DNA from: a virus
DNA length: 42,038 bases
Virus record (IMG/VR): IMGVR_UViG_3300005253_000482
Location: 1 to 42,038 of that record
Strand: one strand, 5' to 3'
Made by a program: the position numbers and the translations under genes
Part shown: piece after piece, positions 8,572 to 17,400 of the stretch
How positions within the stretch are numbered: position 1 is the stretch's first letter
Layout of the letters: every line of letters starts with the position of its first letter
Notes under the pieces: model-generated
The model's input: only the letters and a program-made list of their open reading frames with translations
Told to the model about the DNA's origin: nothing
Database searches by the model: none

Positions 8572-8601
8572 AGAACGAAACATACTTATCCGAGGGATTA
8601 A
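8572..8601 (+). pseudogene. Relic of adaptor gene 3' end (10 codons)
   Basis: Encodes RTKHTYPRD and a stop, against RTKHSYPRD and stop at the end of the adaptor gene (11215-11244). The last 16 nt, tatccgagggattaag (8587-8602), match exactly; earlier differences are few. A recombination or duplication scar beside the reverse-strand moron. Confidence 0.8.
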
Positions 8602-8604
8602 GAC

Positions 8605-8922
8605 TTACTGCTTCCAGCGAAAGGGGGATTTTTCCTTGCTTAATCTAATTACGCTATAAAAGTCTTCTTGGTCATGGCAGTACACCAAAATTGCGTCTGA
8701 CTGCCAATCTAGGGTTTTGAGAAATTGAATGAACGCATCAATATCCATATTATTAAACCCACCCATTAAAATTGCGGGGGACATACACTTCTCACCTCCC
8801 CCACTACAGCAATCTATCTCAACAACGGCGTTATGATTTTGCCCTTTGAGATAGTTGTTTATTTCCTCTAAATGGTTATTTGCAAATAGTGATAGAATTA
8901 TTGTACTTGTCACACTACTCAT
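8605..8922 (-). CDS. Reverse-strand moron, unknown function
   Basis: 105 aa, the only reverse gene in the virion block. It has its own consensus promoter and a GGGGGTGAAGTA site before ATG, the hallmarks of a moron (cargo gene expressed independently, for example in a lysogen or early). Sequence: soluble alpha/beta protein with a Cys-Cys pair and SGGGEKCM loop, then GGFNNMDIDAFIQFLKTLDW, no membrane segment. I do not recognise a named family. Candidate roles are host modulation, exclusion or anti-defence, purely from genetic context. Bounded on the left by a relic of the adaptor gene. Confidence 0.75.
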   Translation of the reverse strand: MSSVTSTIILSLFANNHLEEINNYLKGQNHNAVVEIDCCSGGGEKCMSPAILMGGFNNMDIDAFIQFLKTLDWQSDAILVYCHDQEDFYSVIRLSKEKSPFRWKQ

Positions 8923-8944
8923 TACTTCACCCCCTTTAATGAGG

Positions 8945-8974
8945 ATTATAACACAGTAACCGAAAAAAAATCAA
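8945..8974 (-). promoter_or_regulatory. Reverse promoter of the moron
   Basis: On the reverse strand: TTGATT (complement of 8969-8974), 18 nt, perfect TATAAT (complement of 8945-8950). Predicted start near 8938, 16 nt before the moron ATG. It overlaps the ribosome site of the forward gene at 8986. Confidence 0.75.
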
Positions 8975-8985
8975 GGAGGAATAAA

Positions 8986-9150
8986 ATGGATGCAACTAAA
9001 GTACAGGGACTTTTAGACCTTATAGAGAAGGCTTCAGTCCCGCCACCCAACACAGACCAAGACCAAACAAGATACGATGAGATTGTTGCCAGGAATGAGG
9101 CAATAATAGCCAAGGCTGAGGTGGAAATAGACGCAGAACTGGCGGTGTAA
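8986..9150 (+). CDS. Hypothetical small acidic protein
   Basis: 54 aa helical, acidic (IEKASVPPPNTDQDQTRYDE, then ARNEAIIAKAEVEIDAELAV). AAGGAGGAATAAA precedes ATG. A 14-residue very basic peptide frame follows at 9152-9196 and overlaps the next start, too short to judge. Not recognised. Confidence 0.65.
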   Translation: MDATKVQGLLDLIEKASVPPPNTDQDQTRYDEIVARNEAIIAKAEVEIDAELAV

Positions 9151-9195
9151 TATGCCACATCCACACAAGAAGAGAAAGCGTAGGGGGAGGAAGTG

Positions 9196-9363
9196 ATGCC
9201 TGCTAAAACCAAAGAACAAAAAACCGCCGCATGTATGGCTCTTGCTATGAAGAGGGGAGACCTTAAAAAAACACCAGGTACTCCAGCTGGTGATATGGCA
9301 GAGTCAATGACTGAGGAGCAATTAGTTGAACTTTGTGGAAGTAAGGTGAAAAAGGGAGGTTGA
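9196..9363 (+). CDS. DUF3008-like small protein
   Basis: 55 aa beginning MPAKTKEQKTAACMALAMKR and ending with a MAESMTEEQLVELCGS block. This matches the layout I recall for DUF3008 proteins (PAKSKxQQRAA start, Lys/Arg-Gly turn, then MxxSMTExELxxF). GGGGGAGG lies upstream and the ATG overlaps the preceding mini frame. Function of the family is unknown; common in phages and bacteria. Confidence 0.75.
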   Translation: MPAKTKEQKTAACMALAMKRGDLKKTPGTPAGDMAESMTEEQLVELCGSKVKKGG

Positions 9364-9364
9364 T

Positions 9365-9625
9365 ATGGCAAGGAAAATAAAGAACCCGATTGAGGTAAGG
9401 GCGGTAGTCCTCTATGACAATGATGGATTGCATATTCAGTCAGCCCTGATTCGCTATACCTTATCCTGTGAGCACAATGTAAATGAGAGGAAGGAGATGG
9501 AGGTTCTCCAGAATCCCGAGATTCAGAATTGTGTTAAGGACTTTGTTGAAGAGGGACTGAAACAGGCAGACATTCACGAAGGGATAGCCGGGGCAGATTC
9601 CTTACTAGAATATCCAGTAGCATAG
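9365..9625 (+). CDS. Hypothetical protein, 86 aa
   Basis: Soluble, mixed alpha/beta, one nt after the previous stop with AGGGAGG upstream. Helical C-terminus (CVKDFVEEGLKQADIHEG). Not recognised; belongs to the run of small genes before the adaptor gene. Confidence 0.6.
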   Translation: MARKIKNPIEVRAVVLYDNDGLHIQSALIRYTLSCEHNVNERKEMEVLQNPEIQNCVKDFVEEGLKQADIHEGIAGADSLLEYPVA

Positions 9626-9636
9626 GGAGGTAGATG

Positions 9637-10185
9637 ATGCCTAAAACATTTGATACTTTGATCAATGAAGTACAGTCACCACAGATAGGTGAAATCAGAA
9701 GGGGCGATAAAATTGGTAGAGTCTCTTCAGTATTATCGAACTTTATTTGGGCTGCCTGCATTGATTGCGGAAAGGAGCGTTGGGTTAGATACATTCGTAA
9801 AGCACCAGAATTTCAGAGATGCTTGGCGTGTAGCAAGGTCGGAAACAAAAATAATTGGCAAGGTGGGCGAACGTATTTTGATGGTTATATAATGATTCAT
9901 ACCCCAAACCATTATCGTGCTAATTCTAGGAGCTATGTCTTTGAGCATATTCTGGTCTGGGAAAGAGTACACAATAGGAAGCTGCCTACAGGATGGGTTA
10001 TCCACCACCTGAATGGTATAAAAGATGACAATCGTCCTGAGAATTTAGTTGCTCTGAAGAGGGGGGAACATACTCACCTAGAAAAACCTTTCAAGGAGAG
10101 GATTCGTACACTTGAAATGAAAGTAGAACTTCTTGAAAAGGCATTAGACGCAAACCAGTTAATATATAAACTGGAGGAAAATTAA
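9637..10185 (+). CDS. HNH homing-type endonuclease with captured adaptor N-terminus
   Basis: 182 aa from ATG 9637 (GGAGG six nt upstream; ATG 9634 is too close). The first residues MPKTFDTLINEVQS copy the start of the next gene, MAKTFAALVNEIQS. Then CxxC at about 42-45 and 62-65 (zinc knuckle), and the HNH core YVFEHILVW and HHLNGIKDDNRPENLV, followed by a coiled coil. Paralogue of the HNH at 4709. Ends one nt before the adaptor ATG, whose GGAGG lies inside this gene. It has no obvious promoter of its own, using the operon instead. The copied 5' end suggests it moved in with, or next to, the adaptor start. Confidence 0.9.
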   Translation: MPKTFDTLINEVQSPQIGEIRRGDKIGRVSSVLSNFIWAACIDCGKERWVRYIRKAPEFQRCLACSKVGNKNNWQGGRTYFDGYIMIHTPNHYRANSRSYVFEHILVWERVHNRKLPTGWVIHHLNGIKDDNRPENLVALKRGEHTHLEKPFKERIRTLEMKVELLEKALDANQLIYKLEEN

Positions 10186-11244
10186 ATGGCTAAAACGTTT
10201 GCCGCGCTGGTGAATGAAATTCAAAGTGACCTTGGTGATGACACCACTACCTATACCGATGCAAAAGTGACCATCCAATTAGAGAAAGCCCTCAAGAAGG
10301 TTTCTGAGCATCTGCCGTATGTGCGGAAGGTTTCCTATTTTATTGAGTCAAGGACTGGGACAGCAACCACTGATACAGCCGATGCCCTTGTTGATACTAC
10401 GGAAAACCAATTCCTTACCACTGATGCAGACAAGGTGATTCACAATACGCAAAATAATACTTGGGCCGTTGTTTCCGATGCCCAGTATGCCGTGAGTGAC
10501 GATAAACTTGTTCTTAGCAAGGACATAATGGTTGATGGTGATGAAAAATACGAGATGTATAATGAGGGTTGTACTTCTAAATACCAGATAAACATTGAGG
10601 ATGTTACTGATTGGGTAGGGTCTGCAAAGCATGGAATTATTGCTGTAGAGTATCCTATCGGCACAAAAAGGAACTTCATCATTGATGGGGATATTTTAAC
10701 TATACTTGTTGACTCAGTATCAGACAGCAAAGTAGCAGACCCAGCAACAGATACGGAAGTTCTGGTATGGTTTGAGACACGACAAAGAGTTTCCCAACTT
10801 GTAGATTTGGCAGGAACGGTAAACGGCACAGTTTTAGCAGGGGCTACGACTTTCACAATCGCTGCTGTGGGGAGTGGCAGCGAGGTAATAGCAGAGGACA
10901 CACTATTCACATTTTATCTTTTTACTGTCAGGGGAACTTATAAGATAAAGTATGACCTCACCTTATCTGGTGGTGGGGGTACAATAGTTTTCTGGCCAGG
11001 GCTTGAGAGTGCACCTGCTAATGGTGCTATCGTAGTCTTTATCGGCTCTACGCTGAATAGCGTGCAGGAAAGGTTGGTTGTTGAATTGGCAGCTGCTTAT
11101 TGTGGATTAGCCCTACAGGCTGACGCTATATCAAAAGGTGGGCAAGCTGTCTATAACCGGTATTTAGAGAAAAGAGAAAAGGCTATAGCAGAATTGAGAA
11201 GCCTCCAGAAGCCGAGAACTAAACATTCCTATCCGAGGGATTAA
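10186..11244 (+). CDS. Head-tail adaptor / tail connector protein
   Basis: 352 aa. N-terminus FAALVNEIQSDLGDDTTTYTDAKVTIQLEKALKKV is the helical pattern of phage connector subunits (gp4/gp6-like: short helices placing residues against the portal); the centre is a beta-rich insertion (about 70-280); the C-terminus (300-350) returns to helices, VERLVVELAAAYCGLAL-like, ending PRTKHSYPRD. It would form the ring below the portal. Identity rests on the split-helical layout and gene order. Its 5' end and its 3' end are each partly copied upstream (9637 and 8572). Confidence 0.6.
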   Translation: MAKTFAALVNEIQSDLGDDTTTYTDAKVTIQLEKALKKVSEHLPYVRKVSYFIESRTGTATTDTADALVDTTENQFLTTDADKVIHNTQNNTWAVVSDAQYAVSDDKLVLSKDIMVDGDEKYEMYNEGCTSKYQINIEDVTDWVGSAKHGIIAVEYPIGTKRNFIIDGDILTILVDSVSDSKVADPATDTEVLVWFETRQRVSQLVDLAGTVNGTVLAGATTFTIAAVGSGSEVIAEDTLFTFYLFTVRGTYKIKYDLTLSGGGGTIVFWPGLESAPANGAIVVFIGSTLNSVQERLVVELAAAYCGLALQADAISKGGQAVYNRYLEKREKAIAELRSLQKPRTKHSYPRD

Positions 11245-11246
11245 GT

Positions 11247-12602
11247 ATGAGGTCATTATCAGATACTTTAACTTCTATGCAGAAAGCTTCTGGGCCGGCT
11301 CTATGCAAAATTGTTCTAACTCAGCAGGGTGATTCAACCACCCACACCTATGACCTCGGCACTACAAACAGGATTATGGGTCTAAGCCATCCAGAGCAAG
11401 AATGGGGGCAGACAGCACAAGTCTTGATAGATAACCGTGATGCTAACCTGTCGGCCTTGACCCTGGAGGGATATACTGCTGTTATCAGCTATGGGTATAA
11501 CACAAGCTCAGGTGAGGAGTATTCTGCTACCGCACCGCTTACTGTTATTTCTCAGGTGAACGATACGATATTTAGACCGAATGGGGACTTGCTAACAACC
11601 TTCGGGCTGGCTGGGCTTTTCAACCTGTGGGGTGAGCAGGAAGCCTCAGAAGCCTATGCCCCTGATAGAATAAATACCGACACGGTTAAGACTATTCTTG
11701 ACGCGATAGCAGGGGCTACTTTGACCGCCTTCAGCGATTACCCGGCGCATACTATAACCTACGATAGTGGGTATGACGACAGTATTATCAACGCTTTCAA
11801 GCCAAAGGATGCGTTCTTTGTAGCAAAGGGTGAGAGCAGGCTATCAGCCTTCAAGAAGGTATTAGCTTATACCAAGACTAAAGCTAGGGTAGAGAATGAC
11901 TCAGGCACAGCCACAATCCATATCTTCCAGCCGACAACAACAGGCTCTACTTATGATTATGAATATGACGATGCTCAAGCGCTGACCAACCACAACTTCT
12001 TTAACAAGAGTGTCAGGACAAGGCTGGTGCTACCCAATAAGGTAGTAGTCAAGAACCACCCGGACCATGAGGACTCATTCACGGGCAACGATACAGATGC
12101 TGCTTCTTATGCTGCGTTGGGCAATCAATATTACACTGAGACAATATATGCTAGGACAGCCAGTAATGCCGAGTGCACAAGGCTTGCCGAGGCAAGGATA
12201 CTGACACACCAGCTTAATGCCGAGAAGGGACACGGCATAGCTCCGATGAATGTGGGGCAGGAAGTCATAGATTATATAAATATTACCGACTCGGCAGCAG
12301 GTGATAGCAGGGCTGGTAATATAGGGTTCTTACAGAGGAATTACAGCCAGGGCTCTGCCTTTGAGTTTGAGTTCAGGTTCGGTAGGCTTCTAACGACAGG
12401 GCTGGCGGGAACTCTCCCACCAAGAGGAACAGCCGTTGACTCGCCAGAATTAAGCGCAATGTGGGACTATCTGGAAGGGCTTAACGATAACCAGCAGTTA
12501 ATAGTTAGCGCATTAGAGTCACTATTTGACAGGACAGAATTCACCCACTTATCAGTAACAGAGGAAATGGAGATACCACAGGGGGCGAATAAATTTACGT
12601 GA
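11247..12602 (+). CDS. Tail hub / baseplate-like protein
   Basis: 451 aa. N-terminal beta domain (LCKIVLTQQGDSTTHTYDL, then LIDNRDANLSALTLEGY) as in phage proteins that describe a tail ring; a middle region with SRLSAFKKVLAYTKTKARVE, as seen in gpD/gp27-type hub proteins; a C-terminal beta barrel (MNVGQEVIDYINITDS) and helical tail. Starts two nt after the adaptor stop. Likely the tail tube or nozzle hub. Medium confidence, from motif style and position. Confidence 0.6.
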   Translation: MRSLSDTLTSMQKASGPALCKIVLTQQGDSTTHTYDLGTTNRIMGLSHPEQEWGQTAQVLIDNRDANLSALTLEGYTAVISYGYNTSSGEEYSATAPLTVISQVNDTIFRPNGDLLTTFGLAGLFNLWGEQEASEAYAPDRINTDTVKTILDAIAGATLTAFSDYPAHTITYDSGYDDSIINAFKPKDAFFVAKGESRLSAFKKVLAYTKTKARVENDSGTATIHIFQPTTTGSTYDYEYDDAQALTNHNFFNKSVRTRLVLPNKVVVKNHPDHEDSFTGNDTDAASYAALGNQYYTETIYARTASNAECTRLAEARILTHQLNAEKGHGIAPMNVGQEVIDYINITDSAAGDSRAGNIGFLQRNYSQGSAFEFEFRFGRLLTTGLAGTLPPRGTAVDSPELSAMWDYLEGLNDNQQLIVSALESLFDRTEFTHLSVTEEMEIPQGANKFT

Positions 12603-12614
12603 TAGAGGTATTAA

Positions 12615-13640
12615 ATGGCTATACTTATTGCTCCTGTGGCTACTTCAAGCCGAGAACTAAGACGCTTTGACCCTACTTGGGCAGAGGCTTGGACTGCCGC
12701 TTCCGCTAGTTTGCTACGGAGCACTAGCTTAATTCTATGTGGAACCCAAACCTCAAATTCAAGCCAATATATAATTTATAGATTAGCCCTCCCATTTAAT
12801 ACATCATCCCTTCCTGCCGATGCTGTTATTTCATCAGCTATACTACGCTTATCTGTTAATACTTTTGTTAATCAGAGTCAAGACGAAGGTGGGGAGATAG
12901 AACCCTTTACTTTTTCAATTAGTAATGGACAACCTACTTACCCACGTATACCTGTTGTTTTGGGGGATTACGATAAGGAGCTTTATAGTGGGAATGGTGG
13001 CGAGGTGCTTGCTGCTAGTGGTCTTCTTTATATGACGCTAAATAGCACTGGGAGAAGTTGGATAAATATAGGAGGGACTACCAAGTTTTTTCTACGAAGT
13101 AGTAGGGATATAGAAAATACTCCCAGCTACAGGGAGGGCAGCAGTGGCGTAATAGCGGATTTGTGTAGCATTATGAAGACTCTCTCTCTCACCCGATTGA
13201 TAATTACTTATATCGCTTTAATAGTAACGTCTCAAGAGTGCACAGACACAATTGCAGAACAGTCTACTGGACACGGCACCATAACTGATTTGGGCAGTAG
13301 CAATGTTACGCAACATGGACACGTTTGGTCTACCTCTTCGGGTCCTACTACTGCTGATAGTAAGACTGAGAATGGGGCAAAGCCCAACCTCGGACAGTTC
13401 AGGTCAAATATAACAGGGCTAATTCCCTCCACTACCTATTACGTAAAGGCTTATGCCACTAATACTGAGGGCACAGCCTATGGCGGTGAGGTTGAGATTA
13501 CAACGCTTGGCACAATAGGTAGAAGGCACTGGTGGATAGAAAAAGATTGCCTACACTACTTTGACCAGTTCGGTGTGGAAAGGAAGATAGAGGGGACTAC
13601 CGTTACCGGGTATGTCCCAGTTTGGATGCTTTTCAGGTAA
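12615..13640 (+). CDS. Adhesion protein with jelly-roll and Fn3-like domains
   Basis: 341 aa. Residues about 40-170 match the DNRLRE/jelly-roll style (LALPFNTSSLPADAVISSAI) seen in carbohydrate-binding surface proteins. Residues about 195-300 are a fibronectin-type domain (PSTTYYVKAYATNTEGTAYGG), and the last 45 residues (GRRHWWIEKDCLHYFDQFG ... WMLFR) form a conserved end cap. The Fn3-like domain plus end cap is repeated as a separate gene next door. Probably part of the host-contact apparatus. Confidence 0.65.
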   Translation: MAILIAPVATSSRELRRFDPTWAEAWTAASASLLRSTSLILCGTQTSNSSQYIIYRLALPFNTSSLPADAVISSAILRLSVNTFVNQSQDEGGEIEPFTFSISNGQPTYPRIPVVLGDYDKELYSGNGGEVLAASGLLYMTLNSTGRSWINIGGTTKFFLRSSRDIENTPSYREGSSGVIADLCSIMKTLSLTRLIITYIALIVTSQECTDTIAEQSTGHGTITDLGSSNVTQHGHVWSTSSGPTTADSKTENGAKPNLGQFRSNITGLIPSTTYYVKAYATNTEGTAYGGEVEITTLGTIGRRHWWIEKDCLHYFDQFGVERKIEGTTVTGYVPVWMLFR

Positions 13641-13652
13641 AAGGAGATTTGA

Positions 13653-14084
13653 ATGGCTACCCCGACAGTAACAACCCAAGAGTGTACGAGCACAATAGCG
13701 GAAGCATCAGTGGGTCATGGTAATTTAACTTCGCTCGGTGATTCTGCTGTCTCCCAGCACGGACACTGTTGGGATACTTCTACTGACCCCACTACTTCTA
13801 ATAGTAAAACATCAAAAGGAGTTGCACCTAATCTTGGGCAGTTCAAGTCGTTAATAACTGGATTAACTCCAAGCACACTTTACTATGTGCGCGCCTATGC
13901 AACTAATAGTTCTGGTACAGTCTATGGTTCTAATGTCACAATCACGACAACTGGGACGATTGGCAGAAGGCATGTCTGGACAGAGGGCACTGCCTTTCAT
14001 TACTTTGACCAATATGGGGTGGAGAGAAAATTTGAGGGAACTACCGTTACTGGGTATATTCCTTATTGGATGCTCTTTCGGTAA
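13653..14084 (+). CDS. Duplicated Fn3-like domain protein
   Basis: 143 aa, a stand-alone copy of residues about 200-341 of the preceding protein: same CT(S/D)TIAE opening, GHG, TTYYV/TLYYV core and GRRHxW ... YFDQ(Y/F)GVERK ... WMLFR end. AAGGAGA site upstream of ATG. A tandem partial gene duplication, divergent enough (roughly 60-70 percent by eye) to be old. Likely an additional virion adhesion subunit. Confidence 0.7.
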   Translation: MATPTVTTQECTSTIAEASVGHGNLTSLGDSAVSQHGHCWDTSTDPTTSNSKTSKGVAPNLGQFKSLITGLTPSTLYYVRAYATNSSGTVYGSNVTITTTGTIGRRHVWTEGTAFHYFDQYGVERKFEGTTVTGYIPYWMLFR

Positions 14085-14095
14085 AGGAGGTCTTA

Positions 14096-14419
14096 ATGAC
14101 TGTAGATATAAAGTCACTGGCAGATGGGCAACTAGCAGCATCTAAGGCAACTCTGTATACTGCTCCGGCAGCGACACAGGCTGTCGCAAACTCTATTTCT
14201 CTGGTCAATACCGATAGTAGCGCGAGAACAGTCAACCTTTATTTCAAGGCCAGTGGTGGGACTTCTCGTAGAATCATACCAAAGGACTTGAGTTTGGCAG
14301 TAGGGGCAGAGTTCACCCTTAATAGAAGTATATCACTAGAAGCTGCCGATATTTTAGAGGGCGATGCCAGTGCTGCGAATGTAGTCGATTTTGTCATCTC
14401 AGGAGTTGAAAACGCATGA
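14096..14419 (+). CDS. Small virion protein, beta-rich
   Basis: 107 aa from ATG 14096, which has AAGGAGG six nt upstream; a longer in-frame start at 14066 lies inside the previous gene. Pattern VANSISLVNTDSSARTVNLYF ... RIIPKDLSLAVGAEFTL resembles small phage structural proteins that cap or bind fibres. Its stop overlaps the fibre start (ATGA). Confidence 0.6.
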   Translation: MTVDIKSLADGQLAASKATLYTAPAATQAVANSISLVNTDSSARTVNLYFKASGGTSRRIIPKDLSLAVGAEFTLNRSISLEAADILEGDASAANVVDFVISGVENA

Positions 14420-17400
14420 CCTGGGAAATTAGGAATACATCTGGGGTAATAATTGACTGGGATAAATACCACGTTGTCACACATGATGAGGGTGGCGTTG
14501 ACCCCTTGACAACCGTTGTTTTCAAGTCTCTATTTGATGCCCAGACGGTTCTACATGCCACTTCCGATGATACCCCTGTTGCCTTAACTGTTACTGAGCA
14601 AACTTTAGTAGGGCGACTTACTGGCGAGAATATCTCTGCTGTCGCCATTGGGATTGCAAATGATAACATCTTACAGGTAGACCATGCCTCACCCGCAGAT
14701 GATGATTATGCTAAGTTTACTGCCGCTGGTTTAGAGGGTAGAAGCTACCAAGAGCTAGTCAATGATATTAGCGGTGTAATTAAGGCTACCGATGTAGAAG
14801 TCTCTGAACTTTCCACCGCCACCTACGATGATGTTCAGGACTATATCAATTTTCAGGGTGATAGAACGCTTTTTACGGGTGGGGGTTTTACGGACAACGG
14901 GGACGGAACAGTTGCCGTTGCTGCTGGGACTGGTTGGTGTAAGGAAACTGACTCGGATACCGCCGTTGGTAGGTTTTTTGACTTCTCGGCGGATAATAGT
15001 GTGTCGCTAACAGACCAAGTTACTAACTATCTCTATGTAGATTATAACGCAGGGACCCCGCAGATTGTAGTCGCCACATCACGCCTTACCTTCGGCTTCC
15101 AGCAAGACCACATTCCCATCGGCTGTATATTCAGAGACGGAACGGCCTTACACCCACACCCGTTTGCCCGCCTCGGCATACAGGGAATCAATCGGGCACA
15201 CATGCACCACATTGAGGAAGCAGATGGGCATCGGGCTAGTGGGATTGTCACGACTGGCACGGGGACTCGCAACTTAGATGTAACGGCTGGCGTACTATAT
15301 GTAGGCTTAGACAGAACTACCACATCCCCCTTCACTACGCCCAATTCTGGAACAGCCGATGCTACCGAGGCTAATAAACTACACGATGCCGATGGTGGAT
15401 TTGCCTCTACCGATGTAGGCAAGCAAGTCCACAACACTACAGACGATACTTATGCAAATGTAACTGCCTTTGTGAATAGTGGGGAACTAACCCTTGATGG
15501 AGATATATTCGTAAGCGGGGAGAACTACGACCTAGATATATTCTCTTATTGGTACACTTCCGACGGTGGTTCTACGTGGACTGATGTACCAGGCGCTACC
15601 GCTATCAGCAATACACAGTACAATAATATAGCCAGTGGATTGGCGAGTCTGACATCAAACAAGTATGGTGTCCATTGGGTATATATGGACTTTGACGGGG
15701 GTCACCTACATATAGTTTATGGGCAAGGAAATTACACCGCCAATCAAGCTGAGACCGCCGCCGTACCCAGCATCTTGCCCAACCTAGTAACCAATTACTG
15801 TGTTCTCCTAGCCAAGATTATCAACCAAGAGGGAACTAATACATTAACGATAACATATCCTTGGACTTCTACATTCACATCTTCACTCGCTACTGACCAC
15901 GGCTCACTAGCAGGATTAAGCGATGCTGACCATACTCAATATCCCCTCAAAACCCTGTGGGATGCTAACACAATCCTCAAGGCTGATATTGATAACACCC
16001 CGGAAGCACTAACCGTAGCCGAACAGAGAATAGTAGGCAGGATTACTTCTGGAGAGATTACCGGTCTTACCGCGGCAGAGGTAGCCACCTTGGTAGAAGG
16101 CTCAGTAGACCACGGTAGTGTTGCGGGACTGGGGGATGACGACCATACACAGTATTTCCTATTAGCAGGTGAAGCTACAGATGCTAAACTATATTCTGGC
16201 GCTGATTTCTATTTATACTCTGATGCTGGTTCTACGGTAAAAGCACATATAGACGGAGCTACGGGGCATATCGGTCTAGGCGGTAGTTTAGCCAGTGCAG
16301 CTTACGCTATCTATACCAATGAGATAATAAATATAGATGACGACGAGGACAGATATGGGATGTGGATGGAGCAATCCGCCTATAAAACAAGTGCTGCCTA
16401 TATTGCTCAACATATAGGTGGGGTTTTTGTCGCACAACTCAGTAATAGTAATACCCAAAACTGGACTAATCAACTTGGTTTGGTTGGCATTTTTGCTCAA
16501 GCCCAAATTCTCAGTGGTACCGCAGCAGTAAAGACCATCACAGGCATTGCTGGCGTTTATGTTGCCAAGGGTCTTCCGTCTGCAGCCAACGACCCTGTAG
16601 TAACCAACTCTTATGGGGTTTATATAGGGGCACAAGCACTAGTCCCTAACAGTAAACTAACCAACGATTATGGTATCTATATTGGGAACCAAGCGGGTGG
16701 GGCTACATTAAACTATGCTATCTATACTGCTGGGGGTTCAGTTTATCATGTTGGAGACCTTACCGCAGCTAATATAATTACAGCAGGAAATGTGGATGGG
16801 ATAGATGTTTCGGCTCATGATGTAGCCACAACGGGGGTTCATGGAGCGGGGGGTAATACAATATTATACTCCAACCATACTGGTGATGTGGATGCCCATG
16901 TTGTTGGTGCAACTGCTGGTCAGTTACTGGTTGCTACCGCAGCCACTACGGCAGTGTGGCAGAATACGGGAGTAACCCTAACATCTCCTACAATCAATGG
17001 AACAATAGCTACTACGGGATTGACTATGCCAGCGATTACTCTTGGCGGAGCAGTAGCAGGTGGAGACCAAGCCTTTACAGGTGTAGGGGATATGACCTTT
17101 ACGGCTGGTAGTATTCTTAAATCAGGTGGCTCTAATGGGAATACATTATTACTAGCAGCCAATGATACCACCTTTATAACCCTCACTACGGGTACTACTG
17201 ATGCCTGCACTCTAAACACAGTCACGATGCAAGGCACTTGGAAGAAGACTGGAACGGTTGCTTTCCCAGAAATCATTATTGGTAGTTGGGTTATAGGGAC
17301 TGACATTACCGCTAGGGATACTAGGACATTCAGTTGTTTGCAGGCTGATGGCCCTTACTATATTGACTTTACTGCCAGACTTGATGGCACGGGTGCAGTT

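Noticed and set aside
9152-9196. 14-codon very basic frame
   Set aside because: Too short and without a good ribosome site; left as a note under the neighbouring gene.
10440-10910. 156-codon reverse frame inside the adaptor gene
   Set aside because: Ser/Thr/Val-rich antisense shadow without translation signals.
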